Positions 1 to 9,445 of a stretch of DNA of 64,000 bases are shown in pieces. The stretch is from Sciscionella sediminilitoris. Its GTDB lineage: Bacteria > Actinomycetota > Actinomycetes > Mycobacteriales > Pseudonocardiaceae. The first letter of the stretch is position 1. Each line of letters begins with the position of its first letter. The stretch is from assembly GCF_000737195.2 (NCBI RefSeq), contig NZ_JALM01000034.1:97590-161589 (forward strand). Reading direction: 5' to 3'. The translations under genes and the position numbers were made by a program. Below the pieces are notes generated by a model. That model saw only the letters and a program-made list of their open reading frames with translations. It made no database searches and was not told where the DNA came from.

Positions 1-19
1 CGCGCGGCGAGCGGCCGAG

Positions 20-379
20 ATGGCCGTGATCCCGCGGTTGCCGGTTTGGGTGCCCGTGGTGTTCGGGGTGCTCGTTGCGGGTGCCATCACGTTGGCTGGC
101 TGGGGAGTTGCGAGCTTTGGGTGGCGCCTGGCCGCCATCGGCGGTGGGATCGTGTTGGCCGGTGCGGCTGTGGTGATCCTCCGTGGCATGCGAATCAGGC
201 ATGGACTGCGGGGGCTTCGGGGTCGGGCGGCTCAGGAGCGGGCCGGGCACTTGATCGGTGCCCTGGGCGTCCTGGTCGTGGCGCTCAGTGCCACCTCGGA
301 CGACAGGATGGTCTTTGCCGGTCTGGGGATAGCGGCAGGAGCCGTTGCGGGCGTGCTGCTGTATCGGAGGAGTCGGTGA
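20..379 (+). CDS. Small integral membrane protein, function unknown
   Basis: This 119-residue protein is almost entirely hydrophobic. I see about four candidate membrane spans, near residues 8-30, 33-53, 75-90 and 95-113, with a basic loop around 57-70 (several Arg and His). No catalytic motif is visible and I do not recognise the family. The ATG lies 19 nt from the window edge, so a start further upstream cannot be excluded. The stop overlaps the GTG start of the next gene (GTGA), so the two are translationally coupled. Small membrane proteins coupled to a winged-helix regulator are common in actinomycetes; a joint role is inference. Confidence 0.6.
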   Translation: MAVIPRLPVWVPVVFGVLVAGAITLAGWGVASFGWRLAAIGGGIVLAGAAVVILRGMRIRHGLRGLRGRAAQERAGHLIGALGVLVVALSATSDDRMVFAGLGIAAGAVAGVLLYRRSR

Positions 380-729
380 CTGCCACTGCAGACGACACTC
401 CGCGGCCATTCGCTGAAGGGCTGCGCGAAGTGTTCCAGAATACCGCGCGTCTACGTGTCAGCGCGTTCCTGTCGAGTTGTGAGGAAGCTGCCTTCCAGGC
501 GGTACAGGAGAAATGCGGTCTGTCGAAGTCGGCACTGTCGAAGCAGGTGTCGATACTGGAGAAGCAGGGTTGTGTCGATGTGCGGAAAGGATACGTCGGC
601 AAGTATCCGCGCACGTGGCTGGCGTTGACCCCCGAAGGCCGCGAGGCGCTGGCAGCACACCTCGCGGCCCTGCAGGACATTGCTGATACGGCTGCCCAGC
701 ACGCCACCGATGTGGACACCGCGTCCTGA
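376..729 (+). CDS. Winged-helix transcriptional regulator (HTH_27/MarR-like)
   Basis: The 117-residue protein contains a winged helix-turn-helix. Residues about 30-65 carry the recognition-helix segment GLSKSALSKQVSILEKQGCV. A basic wing with the RKGYVG motif follows, then the LALTPEGREAL stretch typical of the PF13601-type transcriptional regulators. It probably acts as a dimeric DNA-binding repressor; no ligand domain is visible. The GTG start at 376 overlaps the stop of the upstream membrane-protein gene (GTGA), which decides the start. A much longer open frame reading back to position 46 is the shadow of the upstream gene. The target is unknown, most simply its own operon. Confidence 0.75.
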   Translation: MTATADDTPRPFAEGLREVFQNTARLRVSAFLSSCEEAAFQAVQEKCGLSKSALSKQVSILEKQGCVDVRKGYVGKYPRTWLALTPEGREALAAHLAALQDIADTAAQHATDVDTAS

Positions 730-791
730 CCGAAGCGCGGACGCATGGCGGCGCGCGGAGCCTTCGCTGGCTATTCCGGTTCCACGCGCGG

Positions 792-1895
792 GTGCCCACT
801 GTCCTTTCCGGACACGCCGCCGAAATTGCGGAGAAACTTCACCATTATCGCGAGACGAACATCCGAAGTCGAACAGTTCCGCGATCCGCCACTCACCTCC
901 GGGGTGACCGAGCACCTGTGTGGCGGTCGTGCGACGGTGAGCACGACCGCTGGTGGACCGATGCGCCGGTCCTGCGCCCGGATCTGGACCCTCATATGCT
1001 GACGGACTGGACACTGCGCTATATCGACTGGGTCAGCAGCGAGGCGGAGCGCGCCTACCTCGCCGAGCGCGATGCACTGCTGGACTCGCGACTCGCGACG
1101 ACCAGACTCTTGTTGTCCCGCTTGGTCGAAGACGACTTTCCGGACTACGAACAGCGGGATTCGGCGGTGCGTCCGCTCGGTCTTGATCCGGAAACACCAC
1201 ATGTCGCGGTGATCGTAGGAGCTGCCAGCAGGAGCAGCACCACCTTCGATGGTCCGCTCGGTGAGATCCTGCGTGTCCCGCACAGACTGCTGCCCAAGGC
1301 GGTCTCCGCGCTGCTGCGCCGTGGCGCGGTGGTGCTCGTGCCGACCGCGGCAGCGGGGCCCGTCGCCGAACTCGTCACCCGGGCGCTGGAGCAAGTCGCC
1401 GAAATCCCCGGTGATATCAATGCCGGTGTCGGCAGACCGGCCATGACGGCCGCCGGAATCGCCGCTGCGGTCCGGGAGGCCGAGCGGGCCCGGGCTCTCG
1501 GCGAGATCTTGCATCCCAAAGCGTGGATACACGACTACGAGTCGATCGGTTTCTTCGATCTCTTCCGTCAAGGCGAGGCCGTGGAAACTTTCGTCGAAGC
1601 CGTGCTCGGTGAGCTGCTGGGCCGGGACCGTAGGGGAAAGATCGACCTCGTGCGGACACTGTATGTGTATTTCACCCTCGGTATGAACCGGCGAGCCGCG
1701 GCATCCAGGCTCGGTATTCACCCCAATACGCTGGACTACCGATTGCGTCAGGCAGCGAGGAGCTCCGGTGTCTCGTCGACTTCACCGGAGGTGTCATTCC
1801 GGTTCCAGTTGGCGGTTCGGCTGCTCCCGTTGTGTACTCGGCACGCTTGGCTCGATGACCGCTCATCTCTCGCGGATATCCTCATCGACTGGTGA
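792..1895 (+). CDS. PucR/CdaR-type transcriptional regulator, N-terminus atypical
   Basis: The C-terminal ~60 residues contain the PucR C-terminal helix-turn-helix (RRAAASRLGIHPNTLDYRLR), preceded by the degenerate GGDEF-like linker usual in the family (around residues 130-300). Such proteins are one-component activators of nearby catabolic genes. The first ~75 residues are low-complexity, Arg-rich and do not look like the helical N-terminal sensor seen in the neighbouring PucR gene. Family-like sequence begins only near TLRYIDW, so either the start is further downstream (ATG at 996) or the N-terminus has been damaged by a frameshift. It runs convergently into the next PucR-like gene. Confidence 0.65.
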   Translation: MPTVLSGHAAEIAEKLHHYRETNIRSRTVPRSATHLRGDRAPVWRSCDGEHDRWWTDAPVLRPDLDPHMLTDWTLRYIDWVSSEAERAYLAERDALLDSRLATTRLLLSRLVEDDFPDYEQRDSAVRPLGLDPETPHVAVIVGAASRSSTTFDGPLGEILRVPHRLLPKAVSALLRRGAVVLVPTAAAGPVAELVTRALEQVAEIPGDINAGVGRPAMTAAGIAAAVREAERARALGEILHPKAWIHDYESIGFFDLFRQGEAVETFVEAVLGELLGRDRRGKIDLVRTLYVYFTLGMNRRAAASRLGIHPNTLDYRLRQAARSSGVSSTSPEVSFRFQLAVRLLPLCTRHAWLDDRSSLADILIDW

Positions 1896-1920
1896 TTCGC
1901 GGGGCACGTGATGCCGCCGT

Positions 1921-3141
1921 TCACCTCGACTCGATGGGTTCTGTGCCTAATCGCCAGGCCAACAGGGACAGTGAGAGGGCGAGGAGTCCACGTGGTTCGC
2001 GGGGGTTGTAGCCGGTGATGGAGGAGATTCGGCGTAGCCGGTAGATCACGGTGTTGGGGTGTACCGAGACTGCTCGGGCGGTTTCGGTGACGCTTTCGCA
2101 CGTGTCGATGTAGGCGGTGATGGTCGGTACGAGGTCGGCATCGCGGCGGGCGTCGTAGGCGAGTAGCGGTGCGAGGGCGTCGTTGCACAGCTCGGTGCTG
2201 ATCGAGCTGTCGAGTACGACGCGTTCGAGCAGGACATCCTCGTGCCACAGTGCGTTCGGGGAGTGCAGCGCGTGGGCGATCCGGGCTGCTTGACGTGCCT
2301 GCTGGTAGGCCTCCGGTACACCGGTCAGGCCGTCATCGGTTACCGCGATTCCCGCCGCGGCTCGCAGTTCGGTGGCGAGTCGCTCGGCGCGGCTGCCAAC
2401 CGTGGAGTCCGCGTCCTCGCTGGCCCAGACGGCGACGAGAGCTGATTCGCGTACTCCGACGAGGATGCGGGATCGGGGATGGAACTGTTCGGTCAGGACG
2501 ACCGCGGGGGCTACGAGTTCCTCGGGGCGGACCGTGGTCTCCCGTGGGATCAGCACGGTGACGGCATATGCTTCGGTGACTTCGATCCCGGTCCTGCGTA
2601 GCTCGTCGGCGTCGACGTGGCCGGTGAACATGGCTTCGAGGACCGCATTCCGGGTGATCTCCCGATCGCTCCACACTGCCATGGCTTCGCGTATGAAACC
2701 GGCCGCGGTGGCCGCGCTGGCGCGCTCGAGGTGGGCGAAGATCCGATTGCCGATCGCCAGCGAGGCGGCGACCTCCTCGTGGTTGCCGGAGTCCACATAG
2801 CTCAGGAACGCCGCCCATGCTTGCTGTCCCCAGACGGTGAACGAGCGCATGACCGCGCCGATCGTTATCCCCATGCGAACCCGGTCTGCGCCGAATGCCT
2901 CGAACGGTTCCGGGTCGAAACGCGAAGCAGTGCCCTGCAGATCCTCCAGCAGGGCATGGAGATTGGCGCGGGCGGAACGGACAAGCTCGTGGCGGTTTTC
3001 GGCTCGGACACGGGCATAGTCGCCGATATCGGCGGTGTATGCCTCGGCGAACCGTTCGGCCAGCCCCTCGACATCGACCGCCACGCGAGCCGCGATCGCC
3101 GCGACGACACGTTCGTCCGGGCGATCACGCTCGTTGCTCAT
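1921..3141 (-). CDS. PucR family transcriptional regulator
   Basis: This 406-residue protein has the complete layout. An N-terminal helical RsbRD-like sensor covers about 1-165 (with motifs such as RMGITIGAVMRSF), a GGDEF-like linker about 180-300, and a C-terminal PucR helix-turn-helix about 340-395 (ETARAVSVHPNTVIYRLRRI). Family members control catabolic operons in response to a small ligand. The gene is divergent from the acyl-CoA synthetase operon at 3429, with 287 nt between the starts, so it is the best candidate regulator of that operon (inference). The ligand cannot be read from the sequence. Confidence 0.85.
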   Translation of the reverse strand: MSNERDRPDERVVAAIAARVAVDVEGLAERFAEAYTADIGDYARVRAENRHELVRSARANLHALLEDLQGTASRFDPEPFEAFGADRVRMGITIGAVMRSFTVWGQQAWAAFLSYVDSGNHEEVAASLAIGNRIFAHLERASAATAAGFIREAMAVWSDREITRNAVLEAMFTGHVDADELRRTGIEVTEAYAVTVLIPRETTVRPEELVAPAVVLTEQFHPRSRILVGVRESALVAVWASEDADSTVGSRAERLATELRAAAGIAVTDDGLTGVPEAYQQARQAARIAHALHSPNALWHEDVLLERVVLDSSISTELCNDALAPLLAYDARRDADLVPTITAYIDTCESVTETARAVSVHPNTVIYRLRRISSITGYNPREPRGLLALSLSLLAWRLGTEPIESR

Positions 3142-3428
3142 GGCACCCGATGGTAGCCGGGGCTATCCGGTATCCACCCCACCATGAGGTGACTACTTCG
3201 CGTCTACGGCACTCGACGCACGGTATCGAGGCTTGTCGTCGGCGTCGAGTGGCCCGGTTCCGTTGCGCGGATCCGTCGTTTGTGGATCTTACGAAGTTCG
3301 GGCGCGGTTTCCTCAGTCCGACGCATAGCAGACAGATCGCTTTGCGCATTAGCGTTGCTGAAATTCCGGCCCGTTCAGCCAGAGCGGTCCGCTCGCCGAG
3401 CCGTCGAAGTCGCCTGTGGAGGCCAACG

Positions 3429-5417
3429 TTGACCTCACTCCAGTCCGGCAGCATGGAGCCTGCCGATCGAGCCGATGCAGCAGAGGCCGATCTGATCTGG
3501 CGTCCCGATCCGGTGGATCTGGCTCGCTGTCGTGCCGAGCATTTCCGTCTCGCCGCCGGTGCGCCTGATCTCGCAGCGCTGCGCGCCATCACGCGGGATG
3601 ATCCAGCCTCGTTCTGGACCTCGGTGGACAGCTGGCTCGCCTTTTCCTGGCAGCGCAGGCCGGATACCGTCGTCGATCAACTGGAGGTCCCACATCGGAC
3701 GCGGTGGTTTCCCGGCGGTCGATTCAATCTGGCCGACAATGCCGTGCGCCGCTGGATTCGGGCCGGTCGCGGTGCGGAACTGGCGTTGGTGTCCGAGGAC
3801 GAATCCGGGCAGCGGGCGAGCTTGACGTTCACCGAACTGTCCGGCCTCGTCGACCGGGTGGCGCGTGGCCTGCGTGCGGTTGGCGTCGAGCCCGGCGACA
3901 GGGTGGGCATGCAGCTCGGTATGACGGTCGAGGCTGTTGCGGTCCAGCTGGGATGCGCGTTGATCGGTGCGGTTCTGGTGCCGGTGTTCTCCGGCTTCGG
4001 TTCCGGTGCGGTCGCCGAACGGCTGCGGCTTTCGGGAGCGATCGTGCATGTCGTGGCGGATACGAGCGTCCGGCGTGGCCGGTCGACGGATCTGCGAGCC
4101 CAGATCGCGGAGACGCTTGCGGCAGCGCCTCAGGTGCACACCACCATCGTTGTCGGAGAGCAGGACGCGACACCCGCCTCCCGGCTTCGGGGCGAGCTGA
4201 GCTGGCGGGAATTGCTCGGCCCCGAGGAGGCGGAGCCGGTCGAGGCCGCCGAACTGCCCAGCGAGCATCCGCTGATGATCGCCTACACCTCGGGAACAAC
4301 GGGAGCACCGAAAGGGGTCGTGCTCAGCCAGAGCGGTTTCGCGGTGAAGGCCGGGTTCGATGCCGCGTTCTGTTTCGATGTGGGCCCAGGCGATATCGCT
4401 TGTTGGATCACCGATCCGGGCTGGATCATGTGTCCGATCACGACACTCGGTGGTTTGCTTGCCGGGAGCGCGGTTGCCGTGTACTCGGGTTCGGTCGATC
4501 ATCCCGATCCCGGACGGCTGTGGCGGACGGTGCGGGGACTCGGCATCACCATGCTGGGGATCTCGCCGACTCTCGTGCGCACCCTTGCCGCTGCTGATCC
4601 GGATATGGCGGCTCCGGATCTCGGTGTGCTGCGGGTGTTCGCTTCCAGTGGCGAGCCGTGGACGCCGGATGCCTACGCTTGGTTGTTCGACACGATCGGT
4701 CGCCGCGAAGTGCCGATCATCAATTATTCGGGTGGCACCGAGGTTTCCGGTGCGATCTTGTCCAACACGGTGGCACAGCCGATCCATCCCTGTGGGTTCG
4801 CCGGTCCGGTGCCTGGCATGGCCGCGGAGATCCTCGATGAGGACGGAAATCCGGTCGGTGAGGGAACCGGGGAATTGGTGCTGCGTGTTCCTTCGCCCGG
4901 GATGCCGACGACCTTCTGGGGAGAGCCCGAACGTTACCGGCGCACGTACTGGGACCGATGGCCGGGCATGTGGGTGCACGGTGATTCGGTCGAGATCACG
5001 GGGACCGAACCGGTCTGGTACATCCGCGGACGCAGCGACGACACCCTGAAGGTAGCGGGGAAGCGCCTCGGTCCGGCAGAGGTGGAAGGCATCGCCAACA
5101 GCCTGGAGGAGGTCCTCGAATCGGCTGCGGTCGGGATCCCGGACGAGGTGAAAGGTGAGGCGATCGCGGTGTTTCTCCGGCTCGCACCCGACACCGTGGA
5201 GGAGTCCGTTCGCCTGGCGGTGCGAGAACGAATCGTTGCCGGCCTCGGTAAGCCTCTCAAACCCAAAGTGGTCCTCGTTGTCGACGAGCTGCCCCGTACG
5301 CGCAGTGGGAAGATCATGCGGCGCGTCGTGCGTGCCGTCTATCTCGGGCACGACGTCGCCAATGTGTCCGCGCTGGAGAACGCCGATGCCATCGAGGCGA
5401 TTCGGGCGGCACGATGA
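3429..5417 (+). CDS. Acyl-CoA synthetase (acetoacetyl-/acetyl-CoA synthetase-like AMP-binding enzyme)
   Basis: The enzyme belongs to the ANL adenylating superfamily and would activate a carboxylic acid to its CoA thioester with ATP. Visible motifs are the P-loop [14 protein letters not shown] (about residues 284-297), the YSGGTE aromatic/A5 motif, the hinge region IRGRSDDTLKVAGKR and the C-terminal lysine in RTRSGKIMRR. The ~662-residue length and the ACS-type N-terminal cap (FWTSVDSWLAFSWQRRP) fit acetyl/acetoacetyl-CoA synthetase relatives rather than the shorter fatty acyl ligases. I chose the TTG at 3429 because GGAGG at 3418-3422 sits six bases upstream; the ATG at 3453 has no visible ribosome-binding site. 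It heads an operon with ATGA coupling to the next gene. Confidence 0.85.
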   Translation: MTSLQSGSMEPADRADAAEADLIWRPDPVDLARCRAEHFRLAAGAPDLAALRAITRDDPASFWTSVDSWLAFSWQRRPDTVVDQLEVPHRTRWFPGGRFNLADNAVRRWIRAGRGAELALVSEDESGQRASLTFTELSGLVDRVARGLRAVGVEPGDRVGMQLGMTVEAVAVQLGCALIGAVLVPVFSGFGSGAVAERLRLSGAIVHVVADTSVRRGRSTDLRAQIAETLAAAPQVHTTIVVGEQDATPASRLRGELSWRELLGPEEAEPVEAAELPSEHPLMIAYTSGTTGAPKGVVLSQSGFAVKAGFDAAFCFDVGPGDIACWITDPGWIMCPITTLGGLLAGSAVAVYSGSVDHPDPGRLWRTVRGLGITMLGISPTLVRTLAAADPDMAAPDLGVLRVFASSGEPWTPDAYAWLFDTIGRREVPIINYSGGTEVSGAILSNTVAQPIHPCGFAGPVPGMAAEILDEDGNPVGEGTGELVLRVPSPGMPTTFWGEPERYRRTYWDRWPGMWVHGDSVEITGTEPVWYIRGRSDDTLKVAGKRLGPAEVEGIANSLEEVLESAAVGIPDEVKGEAIAVFLRLAPDTVEESVRLAVRERIVAGLGKPLKPKVVLVVDELPRTRSGKIMRRVVRAVYLGHDVANVSALENADAIEAIRAAR

Positions 5418-6574
5418 TCAAGACGGATCCTTGCGTTATCACCGGTGTCGCCGAGATCGCTCCACGCCGCACGACTCCTGGCCAGACCACTCTTGGCCTG
5501 ATCGGACGGCTGGCCGCCGCCACGGTGGCCGATGCCGGGCTCGAACCCGCGGACGTCGACGGTCTGCTGGTGGGACCTCAGGTCGGCGAGACACCGCAAC
5601 ATGTTCCGGCGACCGTTGCCGAGTATCTCGGGCTGACGCCGCGCTACGGCGACGTGGTCGACCTGGGCGGTGCGAGTGGACCGGGCATGATCTGGCGTGC
5701 CGCGGCCGCGATCCAGGCCGGTATGTGCGACACCGTGCTCTGCGTACTCGCCAACACACGTGACCCGGACAATGTCCCTCGATCGCCGAATCGCAACCCG
5801 ATCCGTGAGTTCGAGGTTCCGTACGGGGCAAGCGGCGCGAACCAGGCGTATGCCATGGCAGCGGCCCGGCACATGGCCGATTTCGGTACGACGGCGAGAC
5901 AACTGGCGTCCATTCCGGTGTTCGAACGGCGAAACGCCAGTCTCAACCCGGATGCCGTGTTCCACGGTAAAAGCATCGATGTCGAGGATGTGCTGGCATC
6001 GCCGATGATCGCCTGGCCGCTGCACCAGCTCGAGGTCGTCATGCCGTGCGGTGGTGGCGCCGCCGCCCTGGTCCAACGGGCGAGCTCGGTGGGCGGCGGT
6101 GCACACCGGTCGGTCGCGCTGCTCGGGGCGGGGGAGAAGCTGACCCACCGTGCCTTGAGCCAGGCGCCGGATCTGACCACGACACCGCTGGCTGCCGCGG
6201 TCGAGTCCGCCTATGCCGGAGCCGGCGTGCGGGCCACCGATATCGATGTGTTCTCCCTCTATGACTGCTATTCGATCATGTTGGCCCTGACGCTCGAGGA
6301 CGCCGGGCTTTGCCGTAAAGGTGACGTCGGGCCATGGCTGGCCGATCAGGACTTCTCCGCCGGTGGGAATCTTCCGGTCAATCCGCACGGTGGGCAACTC
6401 GCCTGTGGTCAGGCCGATCTGGCCGGCGGAATGTGCCACCTCGTCGAGGCCGTCCTACAACTCCGTGGTGCGGCCGATGCCAGGCAGGTGCCCGATGCCG
6501 AACTGGCGCTGGTCACCGGAAACGGTGCCACGCTCGGCGAGGAGGTCGCTGTCGTGCTGGGGAGTGTCGAATGA
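5414..6574 (+). CDS. Thiolase-like protein (lipid-transfer/retro-aldolase type)
   Basis: This 386-residue protein has the thiolase fold signature, including the C-terminal NPHGGQLACGQ loop and a GNGATLGEE strand. The usual nucleophilic Cys position is replaced: the segment reads VDLGGASGPGMIWRAA instead of NxxCxSG. Cys-less thiolase-like proteins that pair with a DUF35 protein, such as the Ltp2 family of steroid catabolism, catalyse retro-aldol cleavage of CoA-thioester side chains. A DUF35 gene does follow at 7833, but it is separated by IS110 debris. The start overlaps the CoA ligase stop (ATGA). A retro-aldolase role is inference; a degenerate condensing enzyme is the alternative. Confidence 0.75.
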   Translation: MIKTDPCVITGVAEIAPRRTTPGQTTLGLIGRLAAATVADAGLEPADVDGLLVGPQVGETPQHVPATVAEYLGLTPRYGDVVDLGGASGPGMIWRAAAAIQAGMCDTVLCVLANTRDPDNVPRSPNRNPIREFEVPYGASGANQAYAMAAARHMADFGTTARQLASIPVFERRNASLNPDAVFHGKSIDVEDVLASPMIAWPLHQLEVVMPCGGGAAALVQRASSVGGGAHRSVALLGAGEKLTHRALSQAPDLTTTPLAAAVESAYAGAGVRATDIDVFSLYDCYSIMLALTLEDAGLCRKGDVGPWLADQDFSAGGNLPVNPHGGQLACGQADLAGGMCHLVEAVLQLRGAADARQVPDAELALVTGNGATLGEEVAVVLGSVE

Positions 6575-6678
6575 CTTCCCTGGGTCAACCGGTATGCGGC
6601 ATGGGCGTGTTCGGGCGGTTCGTGGCGGATGGGGCCGTAGCGGGTTTGGCTGGTTCAGCATGCGCAGATGATGCGTAT

Positions 6679-7650
6679 TCAGGCGCGGCCGAAGGGGCGG
6701 ACGGCGTGGGGATGTCGTTGACCGCGTTGGCGTGCGGCGGTGTAGCGCCGGCTGGTGGTGGCGTGCCGGAAGGCCACGGTGTGGGTTCTGCCGGATGCGC
6801 GGCTCACGGCTGCTGTGCCGGTCTCGGTGGCGAGTTGCTCGAAGCTGGTGGCGCGTTCGAGGACCGGGCCGACTTCACCGATGATCTCGGCCAGGTTCAG
6901 CAGTCCGACGCGAGGCACGACGGTCAGCAGCGGTGTGTAGGGATGCCGTGCGACGGTTTCGGCGATCGCGGCGGCCACCTGGTTGATACCGGCCCGGATC
7001 GAGTGCACCAAAGCGATCTGGGGGCGGAGGAGTCCGGTGATGACCGGCCGGCCCGGGCGGCTGGCGGTCACCGGAGCCAAGCTCAGACGGGTCAGCAGCT
7101 CGGTGCCACTACGTCGGCCGCCGTAGCGGTGGCGTCGGCAGAATGCCTCGGTTTCGGCTGGGGCGAGGGTGACGGCGCTCTCGGGGTTGGGATAGCGATC
7201 CAGGAATGTCAGGGCAATGCCGGAATGGGACTTGGTGAGGATCGTCTTACCGCCGGGCCGGTGGGTGTCCAGCATCGCGGCCAGTTCGCCCGAGTTGCCT
7301 GGGCCGGCCTTCGCGCTTGCAACACCCCGGCTGAGCCGGGCAGCGCGAAAAGCGTTGGGGTGCACGGGAACGACTCGATTCCTCGCGGGCAACAGCCGAT
7401 CCACGACCAAGCCACACGTGGTTTCGGTCTTCACCGGCAGCTCGGCGGGGTGGCCGTGACGAACCAGTCGTGTCAACGCCGGGACAATGCCAACCTCGGT
7501 ATGTGCCACAGCGAAGCGGTCGATCTTGCCACCGGCAGCATCGATCAGCGTCCCGTCGTGAGTAGTGGTGCCCCAGTACGAGCCGGCGAATGCGAACGCC
7601 CTGCTCCTTCGACGTCGGTCAACTACCTCGTCGGAAGCGAGGACGACTGC
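6679..7650 (-). pseudogene. IS110-family transposase remnant
   Basis: On the minus strand the frame reads IS110-like sequence. Fragments matching the N-terminal DEDD/RuvC-like region (VPVHPNAFRAARLSRGV), the central FLDRYPNPESA and CRRHRYGGRRSGTELL stretch, and the C-terminal transposase_20 helix (LAEIIGEVGPVLER, then FRHATTSRR) appear in order. The first catalytic Asp motif is missing, the middle is shortened, and the C-terminus stops soon after where the Ser motif would lie. There is no convincing start codon; the frame opens without RBS up to about 7728. I therefore read it as a decayed copy that split the catabolic operon between the thiolase-like gene and the DUF35 gene. No inverted repeats are expected or seen for IS110. 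Confidence 0.75.
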
Positions 7651-7832
7651 TGGAAGCTCATTGATCGGCCCGCTACGGGGCATGTCCGTGATGCCGGTCG
7701 TAGGACCTGGGCCCGATGGAACTGGCAAAGCTCGTGCCGACCATCACGTGGCACGCGAAGCAGGCCGTGCACCAACCGGACGCGAGCGGCGACAGCCCCG
7801 AACCATAGGGCTGCGAAGGGAATGGTGGACCA

Positions 7833-8249
7833 ATGAGCGAGACACCACGTCCTGGCCGCCTGAGCACACCGGCGACCGCGCCATACTGGCAGGCCGCGGC
7901 CAGGGGGCGATTGCTGCTTCAGCAGTGCCTCCACTGTGGACATACGCAGCTGTATCCGCGAACGCTTTGTGTTCGCTGTTGGTCGGAAGACCTCGGTTGG
8001 CAGGAATCGGCGGGCGAGGGAGCGGTCAAGACCTTCACCGTGATCGAGGTGCCAGGGCACCCGGCTTGGCGCGCGGAGGTTCCTTATGCCATCGCGCTCG
8101 TCGAGTTGGACGAAGGACCTTGTCTGCTGGCGGGCATTCTCGGTCCCGACCCTTACGACGTCGCGGTCGGGCTTCGAGTGCGGTTCGTCGCCGATTCCGG
8201 GGGCGATCCGGCTGGGCCGATCCCGTTCTTCGTCCGGGATGGGTCGTGA
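7833..8249 (+). CDS. DUF35 Zn-ribbon/OB-fold acyl-CoA-binding protein
   Basis: The 138-residue protein begins with an amphipathic helix and a rubredoxin-like zinc ribbon: CLHC near residue 32 and CVRC near residue 46. An OB-fold follows (about 65-135, from VKTFTVIEVPGHPAW to GLRVRFV). DUF35 proteins are non-catalytic partners of thiolase-like enzymes, binding CoA and completing the active site, as ChsH2-DUF35 does with Ltp2. The natural partner here is the thiolase-like protein at 5414-6574. The GGTGG before the ATG could act as a ribosome-binding site. The stop overlaps the GTG of the MFS gene (GTGA). Because the IS110 remnant lies upstream, its transcription may depend on a new promoter. 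Confidence 0.85.
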   Translation: MSETPRPGRLSTPATAPYWQAAARGRLLLQQCLHCGHTQLYPRTLCVRCWSEDLGWQESAGEGAVKTFTVIEVPGHPAWRAEVPYAIALVELDEGPCLLAGILGPDPYDVAVGLRVRFVADSGGDPAGPIPFFVRDGS

Positions 8250-9445
8250 GTTCGCGAGTGCAACGGTGGGCTATCGCGCTGGTTCAGGTGCTCGGGCTCG
8301 CCGTTTGGTTCTCGGTATCGGCCGTCGTGCCCAGCCTTCGTGCGGATTGGGGGATCTCCAGTGCGTCTGCGGTGTGGCTGACCGGGGCTGTCCAATTGGG
8401 ATTCGTCGCGGGCGCGCTGTGCTCCACCGCACTGAACCTGCCGGACCGCCTGCGACCGCATTTGCTGTTGGCCGCCAGCGCGGCACTCGCGGCTCTCTGC
8501 ACGTTCGTACTTGCCTGGTCCGTCGACGGCATGGTCTGGGCGCTGCCCTTGCGCTTCCTCACCGGTGTCTTCCTCGCCGGTGTCTACCCGGTGGGTATCA
8601 AGTTGATGGCTTCCTGGTCGGGTCAGGCGGGTCGGGGACGGGCGCTGGGTGTGTTCATCGGCGCGCTGACTCTGGGGTCCACCTTGCCCCACCTCATCGA
8701 CGGACTCGCCAGCCTGCCGTGGCGAACTGTACTGGAAGCCGCGGCGGCGGTCGGATTGCTCGGTGCCGTCGTCGCGGTGGCAGTTGTCCGGCCGGGGCCG
8801 TATCTGTCGGCCGCGGGAGCGGTCCGCAACGCCGGGTACGCAGTGAGGATGTTCCGCGAACGCGGGCCGCGGCTGGCGAACTTCGGCTATTTCGGCCACA
8901 TGTGGGAGTTGTACGCACTGTGGACGTGGATCCCCAGCTTTCTGCTCGCCACGCCTGCGGCAGCGAGGTTCTCCGTCTCGACCGAGATCGTCGTGTTCGC
9001 CACCATGGGCATCGCCGGTTTCCTCGGCTGTCTGCTCGGCGGCTGGGGCGCGGACCGTTACGGGCGATCACCAGCAGCGGTCGCCGCTCTGATCATCAGC
9101 GGGGCATGCTGTGTGCTCTCCCCGGTGGTGTTCACCGCGGGCCCGGTGATACTCGCGGCGTTCTGCGCGATTTGGGGAGCTGCCGTCATCGCCGACTCCG
9201 GGGTCTTCTCCACGGCCTTGTCCGAGACCGCCGACCCGCGCTTCGTGGGTACCGCGCTCACCGCCCAGACCGCGCTCGGTTTCGCGCTGACGGTGGTCAG
9301 TATCCAGCTGGTGCCGCTGCTCGTCGGTCTGACCGGCTGGCGCTTCGCATTCCTCTTACTGATTCCTGGTCCGGTGCTCGGGGCGTTCGCGATGCGGGCC
9401 CTCGGAGCATCGACCGCAACCACACAACCGAAGGAGCCCGCATGA
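8246..9445 (+). CDS. MFS transporter
   Basis: This ~399-residue protein has about 12 hydrophobic spans, starting with ALVQVLGLAVWFSVSAVVP. It shows the MFS loop 8-9 motif GGWGADRYGRSP near residue 268 and a long central loop around residue 205 (RMFRERGPRL). It resembles nitrate/cyanate-type or small organic acid carriers. Position inside the operon, between the DUF35 and MaoC genes, suggests it imports the substrate of the pathway. The GTG start at 8246 overlaps the DUF35 stop (GTGA) and the gene ends in ATGA with maoC, which fixes both boundaries. Substrate is unknown. Confidence 0.85.
   Translation: MSSRVQRWAIALVQVLGLAVWFSVSAVVPSLRADWGISSASAVWLTGAVQLGFVAGALCSTALNLPDRLRPHLLLAASAALAALCTFVLAWSVDGMVWALPLRFLTGVFLAGVYPVGIKLMASWSGQAGRGRALGVFIGALTLGSTLPHLIDGLASLPWRTVLEAAAAVGLLGAVVAVAVVRPGPYLSAAGAVRNAGYAVRMFRERGPRLANFGYFGHMWELYALWTWIPSFLLATPAAARFSVSTEIVVFATMGIAGFLGCLLGGWGADRYGRSPAAVAALIISGACCVLSPVVFTAGPVILAAFCAIWGAAVIADSGVFSTALSETADPRFVGTALTAQTALGFALTVVSIQLVPLLVGLTGWRFAFLLLIPGPVLGAFAMRALGASTATTQPKEPA

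Noticed and set aside
6571..7836. Long plus-strand frame starting at the ATGA overlap after the thiolase-like gene
   Set aside because: It reads the wrong strand of the IS110 remnant and has no family-like sequence. The ATG may be a relic of a lost gene start, which is noted as a finding.
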